This document shows, piece by piece, positions 1 to 9,721 of a stretch of 64,000 nt of DNA. The translations under genes were made by a program, and so were the position numbers. The stretch covers positions 16,113 to 80,112 of the forward strand of contig NZ_JAHXBF010000044.1 of assembly GCF_020103695.1 (NCBI RefSeq). The letters are read 5' to 3'. The notes under the pieces were generated by a model. The model ran no database searches. It was not told the DNA's origin and saw only the letters and a list, made by a program, of their open reading frames with translations. This DNA is from Hyalangium versicolor (GTDB lineage Bacteria > Myxococcota > Myxococcia > Myxococcales > Myxococcaceae). The stretch's first letter is position 1. The number at the start of each line of letters is the position of its first letter.

Positions 1-824
1 CGGGCCAGTGGCGCAAGGTGGCCACCGGCAGCCATGAGGTGCGAGGCAAGACGCTGGGCATCATCGGCTACGGGCACATCGGCTCGCAGCTGGGCGTGCT
101 CGCCGAGGCGCTCGGCATGCGCGTGCTCTACTTCGACGTCATGACGAAGCTGCCGCTGGGCAACACGCGCTCGGTGAACAGCCTGGCCGAGCTGCTGGGC
201 GAGTCGGACTTCGTCACCCTGCACGTGCCGGCCACGCAGTCCACGAACATGATGATTGGCCCGGCGGAGCTGGCGAAGATGAAGAAGGGCGCGTGCCTCA
301 TCAACGCCAGCCGCGGCTCGGTGGTGGACATCCCCGCCCTGGCCGAGGCGCTGCGCTCCAAGCACCTGGGCGGCGCGGCCGTGGACGTGTACCCCGAGGA
401 GCCGGAGACCAACAGCGACGGCTTCCGCACCGAGCTGCAAAACCTGTCCAACGTGGTGCTCACCCCGCACATCGGCGGCTCCACCGAGGAGGCCCAGGAG
501 GCCATCGGCCGCGAGGTGGCCACCTCGCTCATCAAGTTCGTGAAGTCCGGTGCCACCACGGGCTCGGTGAACTTCCCGCAGGTGGAGGTGCCCCTCATCC
601 CCGGCACGCACCGCATCCTCAACGTGCACCGCAACACGCCGGGCGTGCTGCGTGACATCAACCGCATCGTCTCGGACCTGAACGCCAACATCCACGCGCA
701 GATGCTGAGCACGGACTCCAACATCGGCTACCTGGTCATGGACCTGGACCAGGACGTGTCCGCGCAGGTGTGCGATGCCATCGCGGGCCTGAACACGGAC
801 ATCAAGACGCGCATGGTGTCCTGA
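1..824 (+). CDS. serA: D-3-phosphoglycerate dehydrogenase, 3' part (5' end outside window)
   Basis: SerA oxidises 3-phosphoglycerate with NAD+ in the first committed step of serine synthesis in the cytosol. About 273 C-terminal codons are present. The Rossmann fingerprint GIIGYGHIGSQLG is followed by the substrate/NAD region INASRGSVVDIPAL, the catalytic-His segment LTPHIGGSTEEAQ and a C-terminal ACT domain starting near NVHRNTPGVL, which in the E. coli-type enzyme binds serine for feedback inhibition. The match to the ~410-residue E. coli type is close throughout. The frame is open to the window edge (GQWRKVATGS reads before the GTG at 18), so that GTG is internal and the true start lies upstream. 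The NAD fold is complete enough to make the identity very safe. Confidence 0.95.
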   Translation, partial: GQWRKVATGSHEVRGKTLGIIGYGHIGSQLGVLAEALGMRVLYFDVMTKLPLGNTRSVNSLAELLGESDFVTLHVPATQSTNMMIGPAELAKMKKGACLINASRGSVVDIPALAEALRSKHLGGAAVDVYPEEPETNSDGFRTELQNLSNVVLTPHIGGSTEEAQEAIGREVATSLIKFVKSGATTGSVNFPQVEVPLIPGTHRILNVHRNTPGVLRDINRIVSDLNANIHAQMLSTDSNIGYLVMDLDQDVSAQVCDAIAGLNTDIKTRMVS

Positions 825-831
825 GGCACGC

Positions 832-863
832 GTGGGCCCGCCCCCTCTCTGGAGCGGGCCCAC
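832..863. terminator. Stem-loop between convergent serA and FAD dehydrogenase
   Basis: A perfect 10-bp inverted repeat (GTGGGCCCGC at 832-841, GCGGGCCCAC at 854-863) with a 12-nt loop lies in the 43-bp gap between two convergent genes. There is no T-tract on either side. It would suit a bidirectional terminator, as is usual in GC-rich genomes. Confidence 0.55.
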
Positions 864-867
864 TCCC

Positions 868-2271
<1,404 letters not shown>

Positions 2272-2323
2272 GCCCGTAGGCGTATTGCACGCGCCCCCTC
2301 CTGACAAGACGTAGCATACGGCT

Positions 2324-3760
2324 TCAGGGCACCATCAGTGCCGCCAGCTTACCCGCCAGCTCCGCCTCGGTGCGCAGCGGCTCGTCGTCCAGAGCCTGCG
2401 CCTCCGCCTGGAGCAACGCCGCCGTCCGGTCCGCCACCTCTCGGGCGGCGGCCTTTTCGCCCTTCCCCCAGTGCTCGCATGCCTGCCGGGCTCCCAGGAT
2501 GAAGTTCGTCAGCGCCACCGTCTTGCGCACCGTGTTCTGCGAGTACCACGTCGACGTCGAGCTGAGCGGCTCGCTGCCCTCGTAGCTCGCGGTGAGGGCG
2601 ACCTCGGGCGCAGCCTCGCCCGCCGTGGGATTGAAGGAGAAGCCATTGGCCACCACCTGCTGGCCGGGCTGCACCTCTCCGGTGCTGCTGAGGCGCGCGA
2701 CGATGGCACCGCGACGCCGCGAGAGGAATACCGTGGCCACGTCCATCGTGGCTGTGCTCGCCCCCGGGCTCACGCCGGGCACGCCATACACCGCCTCCAC
2801 CCGGAAACCCTCGGACGGCGCGAGCGCCATGTGCAGATCATACGCGATGGGTGTCACCAGGAAGTCGAAGTCCTCATCGAACACCTCTCGCGTCCGGTCC
2901 GCGTTGCTCAGATAGAAGTAGTTCGAGCCACGCACGGCCGAGATCTTTGTCACGAGCTCCTGCCCGAACGCGATGTTCACCCCGAAGACCGTCGTGTCCC
3001 GGCCCTGATCGGAGTTGCCGCGCAGCAGGTCCATGAATTCACCGTCGCCCGTGGCGCCCACGTTGGGCATCGCGTCCGTGAAGAGGAACAGACGGCGCGC
3101 CCGGGCGGGATCCACCTCCCTCTTGGCGAGCTGCGCGTACCCTTCCTTCAGGCCGCACTCGATGCAGGTGCCGCCATCCACCTCGATCGTGTCGATGGCC
3201 TTCAGGAGCGCCTCGCGGGCTGCCGCGGACTGCTGCTGAACCAACGTCTTGACGTCATCGTCGAAGACGACCAGCGAGAACGTGTCGTTCTCGTCCAGCT
3301 TCGAGACGAGCCGACGCGCAGCCTCCTTTACCGACTGGAGCGGTGAGCCCCCCATCGAGCCGGAGCGGTCGATGACCAGGGCCACGTCCAGTGGCTTGCG
3401 ACGAAAGGTGGCCGGGTCCACGTTGGAGGAGAATCCGACCTGCACGAACACCTCCTGACGCCCCGTATCGATGGCCGGCGCGATGCCCGTCGCCGTGCGA
3501 AGGCACAGCACCTGGTTGCACGCCGGGCCCTGCAGCGGCAGGTCGTGTTCCGAGTAGAGCCCCTCGGCGACGAAGTCCTCAGGAGCCGGAACCTGCCCCT
3601 GGGCGATCTTCGTCCGCGCCAGCCCGATGTCCTGCGAGCCGCCTGGGGTCGCTCCGAAATCTCCAGCGCCGCCTGTCCCGATGCCGTCTGTCCCAATGCC
3701 ACCACAGCCAGCCAGCGTGAACGCAGTCGCCATCAGCGCGACGAGGAGCCTCCGCGTCAT
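2324..3760 (-). CDS. VWA-domain lipoprotein
   Basis: A 478-residue predicted lipoprotein. The N-terminus MTRRLLVALMATAFTLAGCG has an Arg-rich n-region, a hydrophobic core and the lipobox LAGC, so it should be lipidated by Lgt and cut by signal peptidase II. A Gly-rich linker follows, then a von Willebrand factor A domain with the metal-ion-dependent adhesion site DRSGSMGG, the later Thr of FTDAMPNVG and several paired Cys (C-x-x-C in TCIECG). The C-terminal third is a beta-rich region followed by a helical tail. The ATG at 3760 is preceded by a strong AGGAGG at a good distance, ruling out the longer frame. Role inferred: cell-surface protein binding; the partner is unknown. Confidence 0.82.
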   Translation of the reverse strand: MTRRLLVALMATAFTLAGCGGIGTDGIGTGGAGDFGATPGGSQDIGLARTKIAQGQVPAPEDFVAEGLYSEHDLPLQGPACNQVLCLRTATGIAPAIDTGRQEVFVQVGFSSNVDPATFRRKPLDVALVIDRSGSMGGSPLQSVKEAARRLVSKLDENDTFSLVVFDDDVKTLVQQQSAAAREALLKAIDTIEVDGGTCIECGLKEGYAQLAKREVDPARARRLFLFTDAMPNVGATGDGEFMDLLRGNSDQGRDTTVFGVNIAFGQELVTKISAVRGSNYFYLSNADRTREVFDEDFDFLVTPIAYDLHMALAPSEGFRVEAVYGVPGVSPGASTATMDVATVFLSRRRGAIVARLSSTGEVQPGQQVVANGFSFNPTAGEAAPEVALTASYEGSEPLSSTSTWYSQNTVRKTVALTNFILGARQACEHWGKGEKAAAREVADRTAALLQAEAQALDDEPLRTEAELAGKLAALMVP

Positions 3761-3875
3761 GTCATCCTCCTGAGGAGTAGGGGTGACTGCGCCGAAGCAA
3801 ACCTTGTTCCCGACTGAAGCCCTTGATTTCACGCTCCTCGAGCGCACGGGCGTCATGCCCGCCCTGACAGCCGTG

Positions 3876-4403
3876 TCAGCCCTCAGTAGCTGAGGGGTGC
3901 GTCGACACCGGGCGTCCGGTCGTTCGGCACGTCACCCCTCCTTCACCGGCATGCGCATCACCCGCTGCCCTGGTGGGCACGGTCTGGGTGACGAGCGGGA
4001 AGCGGACGCGCCGGACATTCGGCTCGGCCCGCTCGCGCCGGACCGGCATCCGAACACGGAAGGCCGGGCGAGGAGGAACGGCCAGCGCCGTCCACAGTTC
4101 CAGGGGAATGGGGCTGAGATCCACCTCGAAGTCGGGCGTCTCCAGTGCGGAGAACACAAGCTCGCCCAGCAGTTGGTGCGCACGCTCCGGGCTCTCACCA
4201 CCCACGGTGATCAGATAGCAAACAGAGAACTGCAGGGGCACCCGTCGCACCGAGCGCGCGGGAGGTGCGGCGCCCAGCTCCAGCAGGTACAGGCTCACCC
4301 CTTCCGTCAGGGTGGTCCGTTCCGGGACCGCGAAGGACACAGGGGCGTCCCCCAACACCTCACCCACCCATGCCTTCAGGCGCTGGTCGATCTCATCGAT
4401 CAT
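3876..4403 (-). CDS. Possible Pvc16/DUF4255-like protein
   Basis: A 175-residue protein without signal peptide or membrane segment. The segment YLITVGGESPERAHQLLGEL followed by a short gap and a proline-rich stretch resembles the N-terminal domain of Pvc16 (DUF4255), a cap or sheath-associated protein of extracellular contractile injection systems. No sheath, tube, baseplate or AAA+ gene lies nearby, so if the resemblance is real this is an orphan. The last 40 residues are low-complexity and Thr/Arg-rich. The family call rests on one motif and general length; treat it as a hypothetical protein with a hint. Confidence 0.4.
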   Translation of the reverse strand: MIDEIDQRLKAWVGEVLGDAPVSFAVPERTTLTEGVSLYLLELGAAPPARSVRRVPLQFSVCYLITVGGESPERAHQLLGELVFSALETPDFEVDLSPIPLELWTALAVPPRPAFRVRMPVRRERAEPNVRRVRFPLVTQTVPTRAAGDAHAGEGGVTCRTTGRPVSTHPSATEG

Positions 4404-4552
4404 CCTGTCTCCTCTCCCACGTCAGCCCCAACCCTGGACCGCAGGACGGCAGAGAAAGTTGATCCCGATCTCTTCAACGGAAACTGCCCCAAAGGGTGGC
4501 TGCGCGTCCACGCATCAACACGCGAGTCAGCACTCAATCAGCCCTCATATGA

Positions 4553-4558
4553 TAGCGT
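4553..4558 (+). promoter_or_regulatory. Candidate -10 hexamer TAGCGT
   Basis: TAGCGT sits in an unusually AT-rich stretch (about 4490-4640) 62 nt before the GTG at 4621. Related TA-S-x-x-T hexamers precede many starts in this window. No convincing -35 is visible. Confidence 0.3.
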
Positions 4559-4620
4559 AACACGTCTGTGTGCGTTCATTACCCCTCGCCATATCCCTGG
4601 CGATCAAAGAAAGGACTATC

Positions 4621-4875
4621 GTGAAGAAGTTCGCAATCTGTGTTGTTTTGGCCTTGGCCGCTTGCGGCGTGGAGTCTCCGGACAGCGACGCCACAACGAG
4701 CCCGGACCTCACAAAGCCAGCAGCCGTCTCCTGCTCGGCCCTTTCATCAAGCGTGTGCTCGGGAAAGAGCGTCGGCGAGAGGTGCTCGCTCAGCCCGCAG
4801 CGCTGGTGCTTGCCGTCGAACGAGCTGCCGGACGGCAGCATCATCTGCCTCTGTCAGAGCCAGTCGACGAATTGA
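4621..4875 (+). CDS. Small Cys-rich lipoprotein
   Basis: An 84-residue predicted lipoprotein read from a GTG at 4621, which follows AAAGGA at about 8 nt. The N-terminus MKKFAICVVLALAACG is a short positive n-region, hydrophobic core and lipobox LAAC. The mature part carries six further Cys (in SCSAL, VCSGK, RCSL, WCL and ICLC), enough for three disulfides. No homologue comes to mind. The upstream DNA is clearly less GC-rich than the surroundings, which may mark a promoter region or recent acquisition. Function unknown; likely envelope. Confidence 0.6.
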   Translation: MKKFAICVVLALAACGVESPDSDATTSPDLTKPAAVSCSALSSSVCSGKSVGERCSLSPQRWCLPSNELPDGSIICLCQSQSTN

Positions 4876-5003
4876 TCTCAGTGGCTGCAACTGTCCGTGG
4901 GTGAAGGATACGACCCCGCGTCGCCCGCAGTGGACGGGCGCGCGGGACTCCGTGTGCTCCAGCGGCCAGGCAGGATTCCCGCCAGCGGTGATAAAGTGAC
5001 CTG

Positions 5004-6602
5004 ATGAGTCGGCGAGTCATCAACGACGGCCTCGGGACACTCCAGATCCACTCTCCCTACGATCGCAGGCTCGTGGACGTCATCAAGACGCTCCCCGGCC
5101 GCCACTGGAACGGCACCGAGAGATTCTGGTCGGTTCCCGAGAAGAACATCGTGGCGGTGGTGAACCACCTGTACGCCGAGGGATTCGATTTCTGCGAGAA
5201 CACGCGGCGCCTGTACCGTGAACGCGGCGGCGACCTTGTCCTCGACACGAATGAGCACAAGCCCGGCGCTCCACCGAAGCAGGTGGGAGCGGCGACCGAC
5301 CTCACCGTCTCGCAGCTCAATGAGAAAGTCCAAGGAGCGATCCAGCGGGCATTCCCAAACTCCCTCTGGCTCGTGGGTGAGATCTCCGGGTTCAACAAGG
5401 CTCGACACAGAAGCGTCGTCGGCTTCGAGCTCGTCGAGCGAGATGCGCTGGGAAAGGAATCCTCCAGGCTCAAGGCCGTCATTTTCGGGCGCACGCTGCG
5501 AGCGCTCCAGGACCGGCTCGCCACGGCGGGTGAACCCTTTCAGCTCGATGACGAGATCCAGGTCCGGGTGCGAGGGCGCGTTGATCTCTACATCCCGTGG
5601 GGCTCGTACCAATTCGTCATCGAGGATCTCGACCCCGACTACACGCTGGGAGAAGCAGCCCGGCGACAAGAAGAGCTTCGCCGACGGCTTGCCGAAGAAG
5701 GACTCCTCGAGCGAAACCGCTCGTTGCCCTTTCCTCCCCTTCCCCTGCGCGTGGGCCTCGTGACGAGCCTGAACTCGGACGCCTACCATGACGTGCTGCG
5801 GACACTGGAGGAGTCCGGGCTCGCCTTCGACGTCCTGGTTCATGGCGCGCGTGTCCAGGGCCGACAAACGGAGCCCTCCGTCCTGAATGCGCTGGACTGG
5901 TTCCGAGCCCATGCCGCGGAGTTCGATGTTCTGCTCATCTGCCGTGGCGGCGGTTCACGAACGGATCTTGCCTGGTTCGACTCGGAGGCCATCGCCCGGG
6001 CCATCGCGACGTTCCCCATCCCAGTCGTGGTTGGAATCGGCCATGAGCGGGACATCTCTCTGCTCGACTTCGTGGGCTGGAGGGCCAAAACGCCGACAGC
6101 AGCAGCCTCCCTGCTCGTCGATCGCATCCTGGAAGCCCGAGAGGTGGTCGAATCGCGCCTGGAAAGGATTCTCGAACACGCCAGGGAAATGCTCGAGGGA
6201 TCCTCATCGGATCTCGAAGAGCAGGCCCGTCAGGTCCCGCTCGTGGCCAAGGATTTGCTCGAGCAGAGAACCCGGACTCTTCGGGATACAGCCCGGCGGC
6301 TCCGTCTGGGTGCGGGGCGCGACCTCTCTTCCGCGTCGCGTCGAGTCGACGAGATCGCTTCTCGGCTGGGCCCTCACGCCTCCAGGCTGCTCGCGCGCGA
6401 AAACGAGCGCGCCGAAGCGCGGAGGCGGCGCCTGCTTCTCCTGGATCCACGGCGTGTGGTGGAGCGAGGGTATGCCATCTTGCGCACGGAGACGGGGGCG
6501 GTCCTCAAGAACCCAGCACATGCTCCCAGCGGCACCCCTCTCACGGCCGAGTTGAAGTCGGGAGCGTTGCGGCTTCGCTCGGAAGGCCCGGAGAAGAAAT
6601 AG
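5004..6602 (+). CDS. xseA: Exodeoxyribonuclease VII large subunit with extra N-terminal HARP-like domain
   Basis: A 532-residue protein. Residues ~95-190 are the OB-fold DNA-binding domain (DLTVSQLNEKVQGAIQ, LWLVGEISGF), residues ~225-430 the catalytic core with LICRGGGSRTDLAWF, VVVGIGHERDISLLDFV and KTPTAAASLLV, then a long charged helical arm. With XseB this makes the bidirectional single-strand DNA exonuclease acting in mismatch repair. E. coli XseA is about 456 residues; the surplus is N-terminal. Residues ~10-65 (HSPYDRRLVDVIKTLPGRHW through RFWSVP) look like the HARP single-strand/junction DNA-binding motif of SMARCAL1. The canonical Tyr/Phe of the GHxYF motif is also altered (RSVVGFEL). 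xseB follows after 4 bp. Confidence 0.88.
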   Translation: MSRRVINDGLGTLQIHSPYDRRLVDVIKTLPGRHWNGTERFWSVPEKNIVAVVNHLYAEGFDFCENTRRLYRERGGDLVLDTNEHKPGAPPKQVGAATDLTVSQLNEKVQGAIQRAFPNSLWLVGEISGFNKARHRSVVGFELVERDALGKESSRLKAVIFGRTLRALQDRLATAGEPFQLDDEIQVRVRGRVDLYIPWGSYQFVIEDLDPDYTLGEAARRQEELRRRLAEEGLLERNRSLPFPPLPLRVGLVTSLNSDAYHDVLRTLEESGLAFDVLVHGARVQGRQTEPSVLNALDWFRAHAAEFDVLLICRGGGSRTDLAWFDSEAIARAIATFPIPVVVGIGHERDISLLDFVGWRAKTPTAAASLLVDRILEAREVVESRLERILEHAREMLEGSSSDLEEQARQVPLVAKDLLEQRTRTLRDTARRLRLGAGRDLSSASRRVDEIASRLGPHASRLLARENERAEARRRRLLLLDPRRVVERGYAILRTETGAVLKNPAHAPSGTPLTAELKSGALRLRSEGPEKK

Positions 6603-6606
6603 GCGT

Positions 6607-6906
6607 ATGGCACAGCCCAAGCACTCAACGAAGAAGGCTCCTGGCAAAGACATGGCAAAGCAGAAGCGGTCGACGAGCGAGCCCTCCTACGGTCAGGCCG
6701 CGTCGCGTCTGGAGGAAATCCTGCACGAGATCGAGGAAGGCCAGGTCGACGTCGATGAGCTCTCCGGGCTGGTGAAGGAAGCCGCCGACCTCGTAACGCT
6801 CTGCCGCGGGAAGATCCAAGCAGCGGAGATGCAGGTGAAGACCATCGCCGAGCAGCTCGATCGCGACGCGACTGACACCGGAACCGACGAGGATGACGCC
6901 GAGTAG
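6607..6906 (+). CDS. xseB: Exodeoxyribonuclease VII small subunit
   Basis: A 99-residue protein with the XseB core SYGQAASRLEEILHEIEEGQ followed by DELSGLVKEAADLVTLCRGK, the helical hairpin that packs onto the large-subunit arm in several copies. About 25 Lys-rich residues precede the core, and an acidic tail (DTGTDEDDAE) ends it. The first ATG (6607) lies 4 bp after the xseA stop; an in-frame ATG at 6652 would give a length closer to the ~80-residue family norm. The pair is clearly co-transcribed. The relation to the large subunit makes the assignment secure despite low sequence conservation. Confidence 0.87.
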   Translation: MAQPKHSTKKAPGKDMAKQKRSTSEPSYGQAASRLEEILHEIEEGQVDVDELSGLVKEAADLVTLCRGKIQAAEMQVKTIAEQLDRDATDTGTDEDDAE

Positions 6907-7090
6907 GGAGCCTGTGTCGCAGGCCATCTCGGCGCGAATGCAACCCGCGCACTCGCTGTCCTTTTCTCCCACACTCGTCGGAGCGACTCGACGCCTTTTG
7001 CACGGCAGGCCGCTTCTCTTTCCCCGAGCGCCCACGAATGATGGCTCCCGGCCACTTCGGCCAGGTTCTCCCCTCAACACAGGTACTCCG

Positions 7091-7735
7091 ATGATCAGAC
7101 GTGTACCCGCTCTCTCCCGTCATGCCGCCGCGCTGGCCTGTGTGCTGGCGCTCGGCACCGGCGTGGAAGCTCTGGCGCAGGACTCCGGTTCCTCCGCCGA
7201 CTCCCAGGTCGCCACCGCGAGCGACCCCGCCAGCAAGTTCGGACTCGGCGCGATGCTGGACGTTGGAGCCCCCGATGGAATTGGCGTCTCCATCGTGGTG
7301 CGCCCAGCGCAATGGCTGCGCGTCAACGGCGGAGTCACCACCAACACCCTCAGCCTCGGGGTGCGCGGAGGCATCAGCCTCGTCCCACTCTCCACCTTCA
7401 TCTCCCCGTCCCTCAATCTGGACGTGGGCCACTACTTCAACGCCAACTACAACGATCTCGTCGACCGGTTGGGCGGCATCCCCCTGAAGACGACCGCTCC
7501 CTTCGATGACGTCGGCTACAACTACGCGGGCGGCAGCGTGGGGCTTGAGATCGGCAAGCCGCAGAGCTTCTCCGTCTACCTGCGCGTGGGCCTCGCCCAC
7601 GGTTCGATGACCATCGAGGACGCGGAGAAGCTGCTGCAGGACGTCACCGACGATCCGGACATCACCGCCAAGCCGCTCTCCCTCCGCTTCACCACGCCCT
7701 CCATCAAGCTGGGCTTCCTCCTCTACCTCTTCTGA
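7091..7735 (+). CDS. Secreted beta-barrel-like envelope protein
   Basis: A 214-residue protein with a Sec signal peptide (MIRRVPALSRHAAALACV..., cleavage likely after EALA). The mature part alternates polar and hydrophobic residues in short strands (NGGVTTNTLSLGVRGGISLV, NYAGGSVGLEIG) and ends in LGFLLYLF, a C-terminal aromatic strand typical of outer-membrane barrels recognised by BamA. I chose the ATG at 7091 because translation from the far upstream frame start would place 66 non-signal residues in front. The next gene starts 11 bp downstream and encodes a lipoprotein, so the two probably act together in the envelope. Specific function unknown. Confidence 0.68.
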   Translation: MIRRVPALSRHAAALACVLALGTGVEALAQDSGSSADSQVATASDPASKFGLGAMLDVGAPDGIGVSIVVRPAQWLRVNGGVTTNTLSLGVRGGISLVPLSTFISPSLNLDVGHYFNANYNDLVDRLGGIPLKTTAPFDDVGYNYAGGSVGLEIGKPQSFSVYLRVGLAHGSMTIEDAEKLLQDVTDDPDITAKPLSLRFTTPSIKLGFLLYLF

Positions 7736-7746
7736 TCGAGCCTCCC

Positions 7747-8289
7747 ATGAGCCCTTCCATCCGAATCCTGCTCATCGCCCTGCCCCTGCTCGCCACCGGC
7801 TGCGACTCGCTCTTCTATGTCGAGGCGGAGACCGATGAAGTCTGCAAGACCGAGCGCAAGCTCTCCTTCCCGGCCAGCATCCCCATCCCCGGCACCGTGT
7901 CGCGGACCATGGAGTTTCCTGTCGGAGACATCATCGGCACCATCCCCACCGGCAGCACCGAGGCCCAGCTGCGCATGCGCCTCTTCGAGCTCACCACCAC
8001 CGACGTGGACCTGAGCGGCGTCGAGAAGGCCAGCGTCTCCCTCCGCCTCGAGGGCCAGAGCGCTCCCATGAAGCTGCTCGAGTACAAGCGCCCCGCGAAC
8101 CAGACCGCCACCCAGAAGCTCACCGCCACCGGCAGCGGCGTGCTGGACCTCAACGAGCTCATCCGCCAGGAAAACCTGGAGCTGACGTTCGAAGCCTCCG
8201 GCACGCTGCCCCAGCGCGACTGGAACGGAGACCTGCGCGTCTGCGCAGGCCTCTGGCTGAAGACGGATGTGCTCGATCTGATCTTCTGA
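7747..8289 (+). CDS. Lipoprotein of unknown function
   Basis: A 180-residue lipoprotein with signal MSPSIRILLIALPLLATGC (lipobox LATGC). The mature part has two more Cys (EVCKTE and RVCAGLW), one near each end and probably disulfide-linked, and a beta-rich character. It sits 11 bp behind the barrel-like protein gene and is likely co-transcribed. No domain recognised. Confidence 0.7.
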   Translation: MSPSIRILLIALPLLATGCDSLFYVEAETDEVCKTERKLSFPASIPIPGTVSRTMEFPVGDIIGTIPTGSTEAQLRMRLFELTTTDVDLSGVEKASVSLRLEGQSAPMKLLEYKRPANQTATQKLTATGSGVLDLNELIRQENLELTFEASGTLPQRDWNGDLRVCAGLWLKTDVLDLIF

Positions 8290-8304
8290 GCCCCGCGTGG
8301 ACCC

Positions 8305-8844
8305 CTACGGCTCGGTGGGCAGCTGCAGCTGCTCGCCGAGCACCTGGCTCTCCGCGTACCGTGCCATCGTCTGCTGCAGGTAGTCCAGGTGGTCCTCCTC
8401 CTCCGCCTGGCGCAGCGTGAAGGCATCCAGCGCGTCGTCGTCGTCCGCCTCCTCCGCCAGCGCCGTCAACAGGTCCCACCCCGCGTTGTCCACCAGCTCC
8501 GCCGCCATCAACGCGTGGAACAGGTGCTGCAACTCCACGTCCTCGCGGAGGATCACCTCCTCGAGGCCTCGCGTCTCCGCGGCCGCCAGCCGGGACCGCT
8601 CCGACTCCGCGTTCACGTCTCCACCCAGCGCCTGGATCTGCTCCTCCAGCCACATCTGGTGCTCGGCCTCCTCGTCCCGATAGGCCTGCATCGTGTCCAC
8701 CATCCCCAGGATCTGCGGCTCCTTGGACACCGCCATCAGGGAGAGGACGCGATCGTAGAGCTTCACGCCCATCCGCTCGAAGGTGCGCCGCTCCTGGAGC
8801 AGATCAATGAGCTTCTCCGGGTTCTTCGCCGCCAGCTTCTTCAT
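8305..8844 (-). CDS. Ferritin-like di-iron-type protein
   Basis: A 179-residue four-helix protein. The spaced Glu/His motifs expected of a ferritin-like fold are present: ERRTFER in helix 1, RDEEAEHQMWLEEQ in helix 2, EDVELQHLFHALMAAELV in helix 3 and QAEEEDHLDYLQQTM in helix 4. This supports a carboxylate-bridged di-iron centre. The family includes bacterioferritin-like and DUF892-type stress proteins, typically binding iron or protecting against peroxide. It lacks a signal peptide. It stands alone, convergent with the lipoprotein gene upstream (15-bp gap). Confidence 0.72.
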   Translation of the reverse strand: MKKLAAKNPEKLIDLLQERRTFERMGVKLYDRVLSLMAVSKEPQILGMVDTMQAYRDEEAEHQMWLEEQIQALGGDVNAESERSRLAAAETRGLEEVILREDVELQHLFHALMAAELVDNAGWDLLTALAEEADDDDALDAFTLRQAEEEDHLDYLQQTMARYAESQVLGEQLQLPTEP

Positions 8845-9133
8845 GACCGGCCGCCTCCTCCCGGCCAGAGCCGGGTCCGCATGCGCTCGGAGAAGCTATG
8901 CATCGGAGATACCTCTTCCCTCGCGCCCCACGCCAGCCCGCCCCCCCACCAGACGTTCCTGGGGTGTCCACGAGCGGGCAGTCGGATCCGCTCCTGTTCA
9001 GCGGACGCACCCTTTGCGCCGGGCCTCGCCCTCGCGCACCAGATGCACGCACCGCAGGGCGATAGCACCTTCCCCCAAGGGAAGAGGTTGGCCAGGGGTT
9101 TGCTACCCACCCCTTGAACCCCAAGGAAAGCCC

Positions 9134-9694
9134 ATGACCGACGCCATCGAGAACTTCATGACCCGCTCCGTCCACACCATCGGGACGAAGAGCCCGCTCA
9201 CCGAGGCCCACCGGATGATGAATGATCACTCCATCCGTCACCTCCCTGTACTCGAGGGAGGGAGGCTCGTCGGCATGCTCTCTCAGAGGGATCTGCACCT
9301 CATCGAGACGCTCAAGGACGTGGTCCCCAGCGAAGTCACCGTCGAGGAGGCCATGTCTCAGGACGCCTACACCGTGGAGCCCGGCACTCCCCTGGCCACG
9401 GTGGCCCGAGAGATGGCGCTCCACAAATACGGTTCTGCCGTCATCCTCCACGGCGCCGCAGTGCTGGGCATCTTCACCACCACGGATGCGCTCCGGGCGC
9501 TGGACACCGTCCTCACCGCGAAGCCGCAGGAGCCCGCAGCCAGGAAGCCCATGACGCGTGCCGCAAAGAAGACGGTGGCTCGCAAGGCCTCCAAGCCAGC
9601 GGCTCGGCCAATCCCCAAGAAGGCCTCGGCACAGCGCGGTGCGTCGAAACCACGGAAGGGCTCCGGGCAAGCGGCCAAACGCTCGCGACGCTGA
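9134..9694 (+). CDS. CBS-domain-pair protein with Lys/Ala/Pro-rich basic tail
   Basis: A 186-residue protein with two CBS domains: residues ~8-60 (FMTRSVHTIGTKSPLTEA, RHLPVLEGGRLVGMLSQRDL) and ~70-125 (EAMSQDAYTVEPGTPL, GSAVILHGAAVLGIFTTTDAL). Such pairs (Bateman modules) bind adenine nucleotides and serve as energy or ligand sensors. The last ~55 residues are a low-complexity basic tail (AAKKTVARKASKPAARP) like the histone H1-type tails seen in some bacterial DNA-binding proteins. The ATG at 9134 follows AAGGAAAG at ideal spacing; the open frame upstream of it has no such support. Confidence 0.82.
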   Translation: MTDAIENFMTRSVHTIGTKSPLTEAHRMMNDHSIRHLPVLEGGRLVGMLSQRDLHLIETLKDVVPSEVTVEEAMSQDAYTVEPGTPLATVAREMALHKYGSAVILHGAAVLGIFTTTDALRALDTVLTAKPQEPAARKPMTRAAKKTVARKASKPAARPIPKKASAQRGASKPRKGSGQAAKRSRR

Positions 9695-9721
9695 GCTCCC
9701 TCTGAGAGTGGGGCGGAAGGA

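Noticed and set aside
18..20. GTG at 18 as the serA start
   Set aside because: It lies within conserved SerA sequence; the N-terminal substrate domain must be upstream.
3876..4403. An extracellular contractile injection system around the Pvc16-like gene
   Set aside because: No sheath, tube, baseplate or AAA+ genes within the window.
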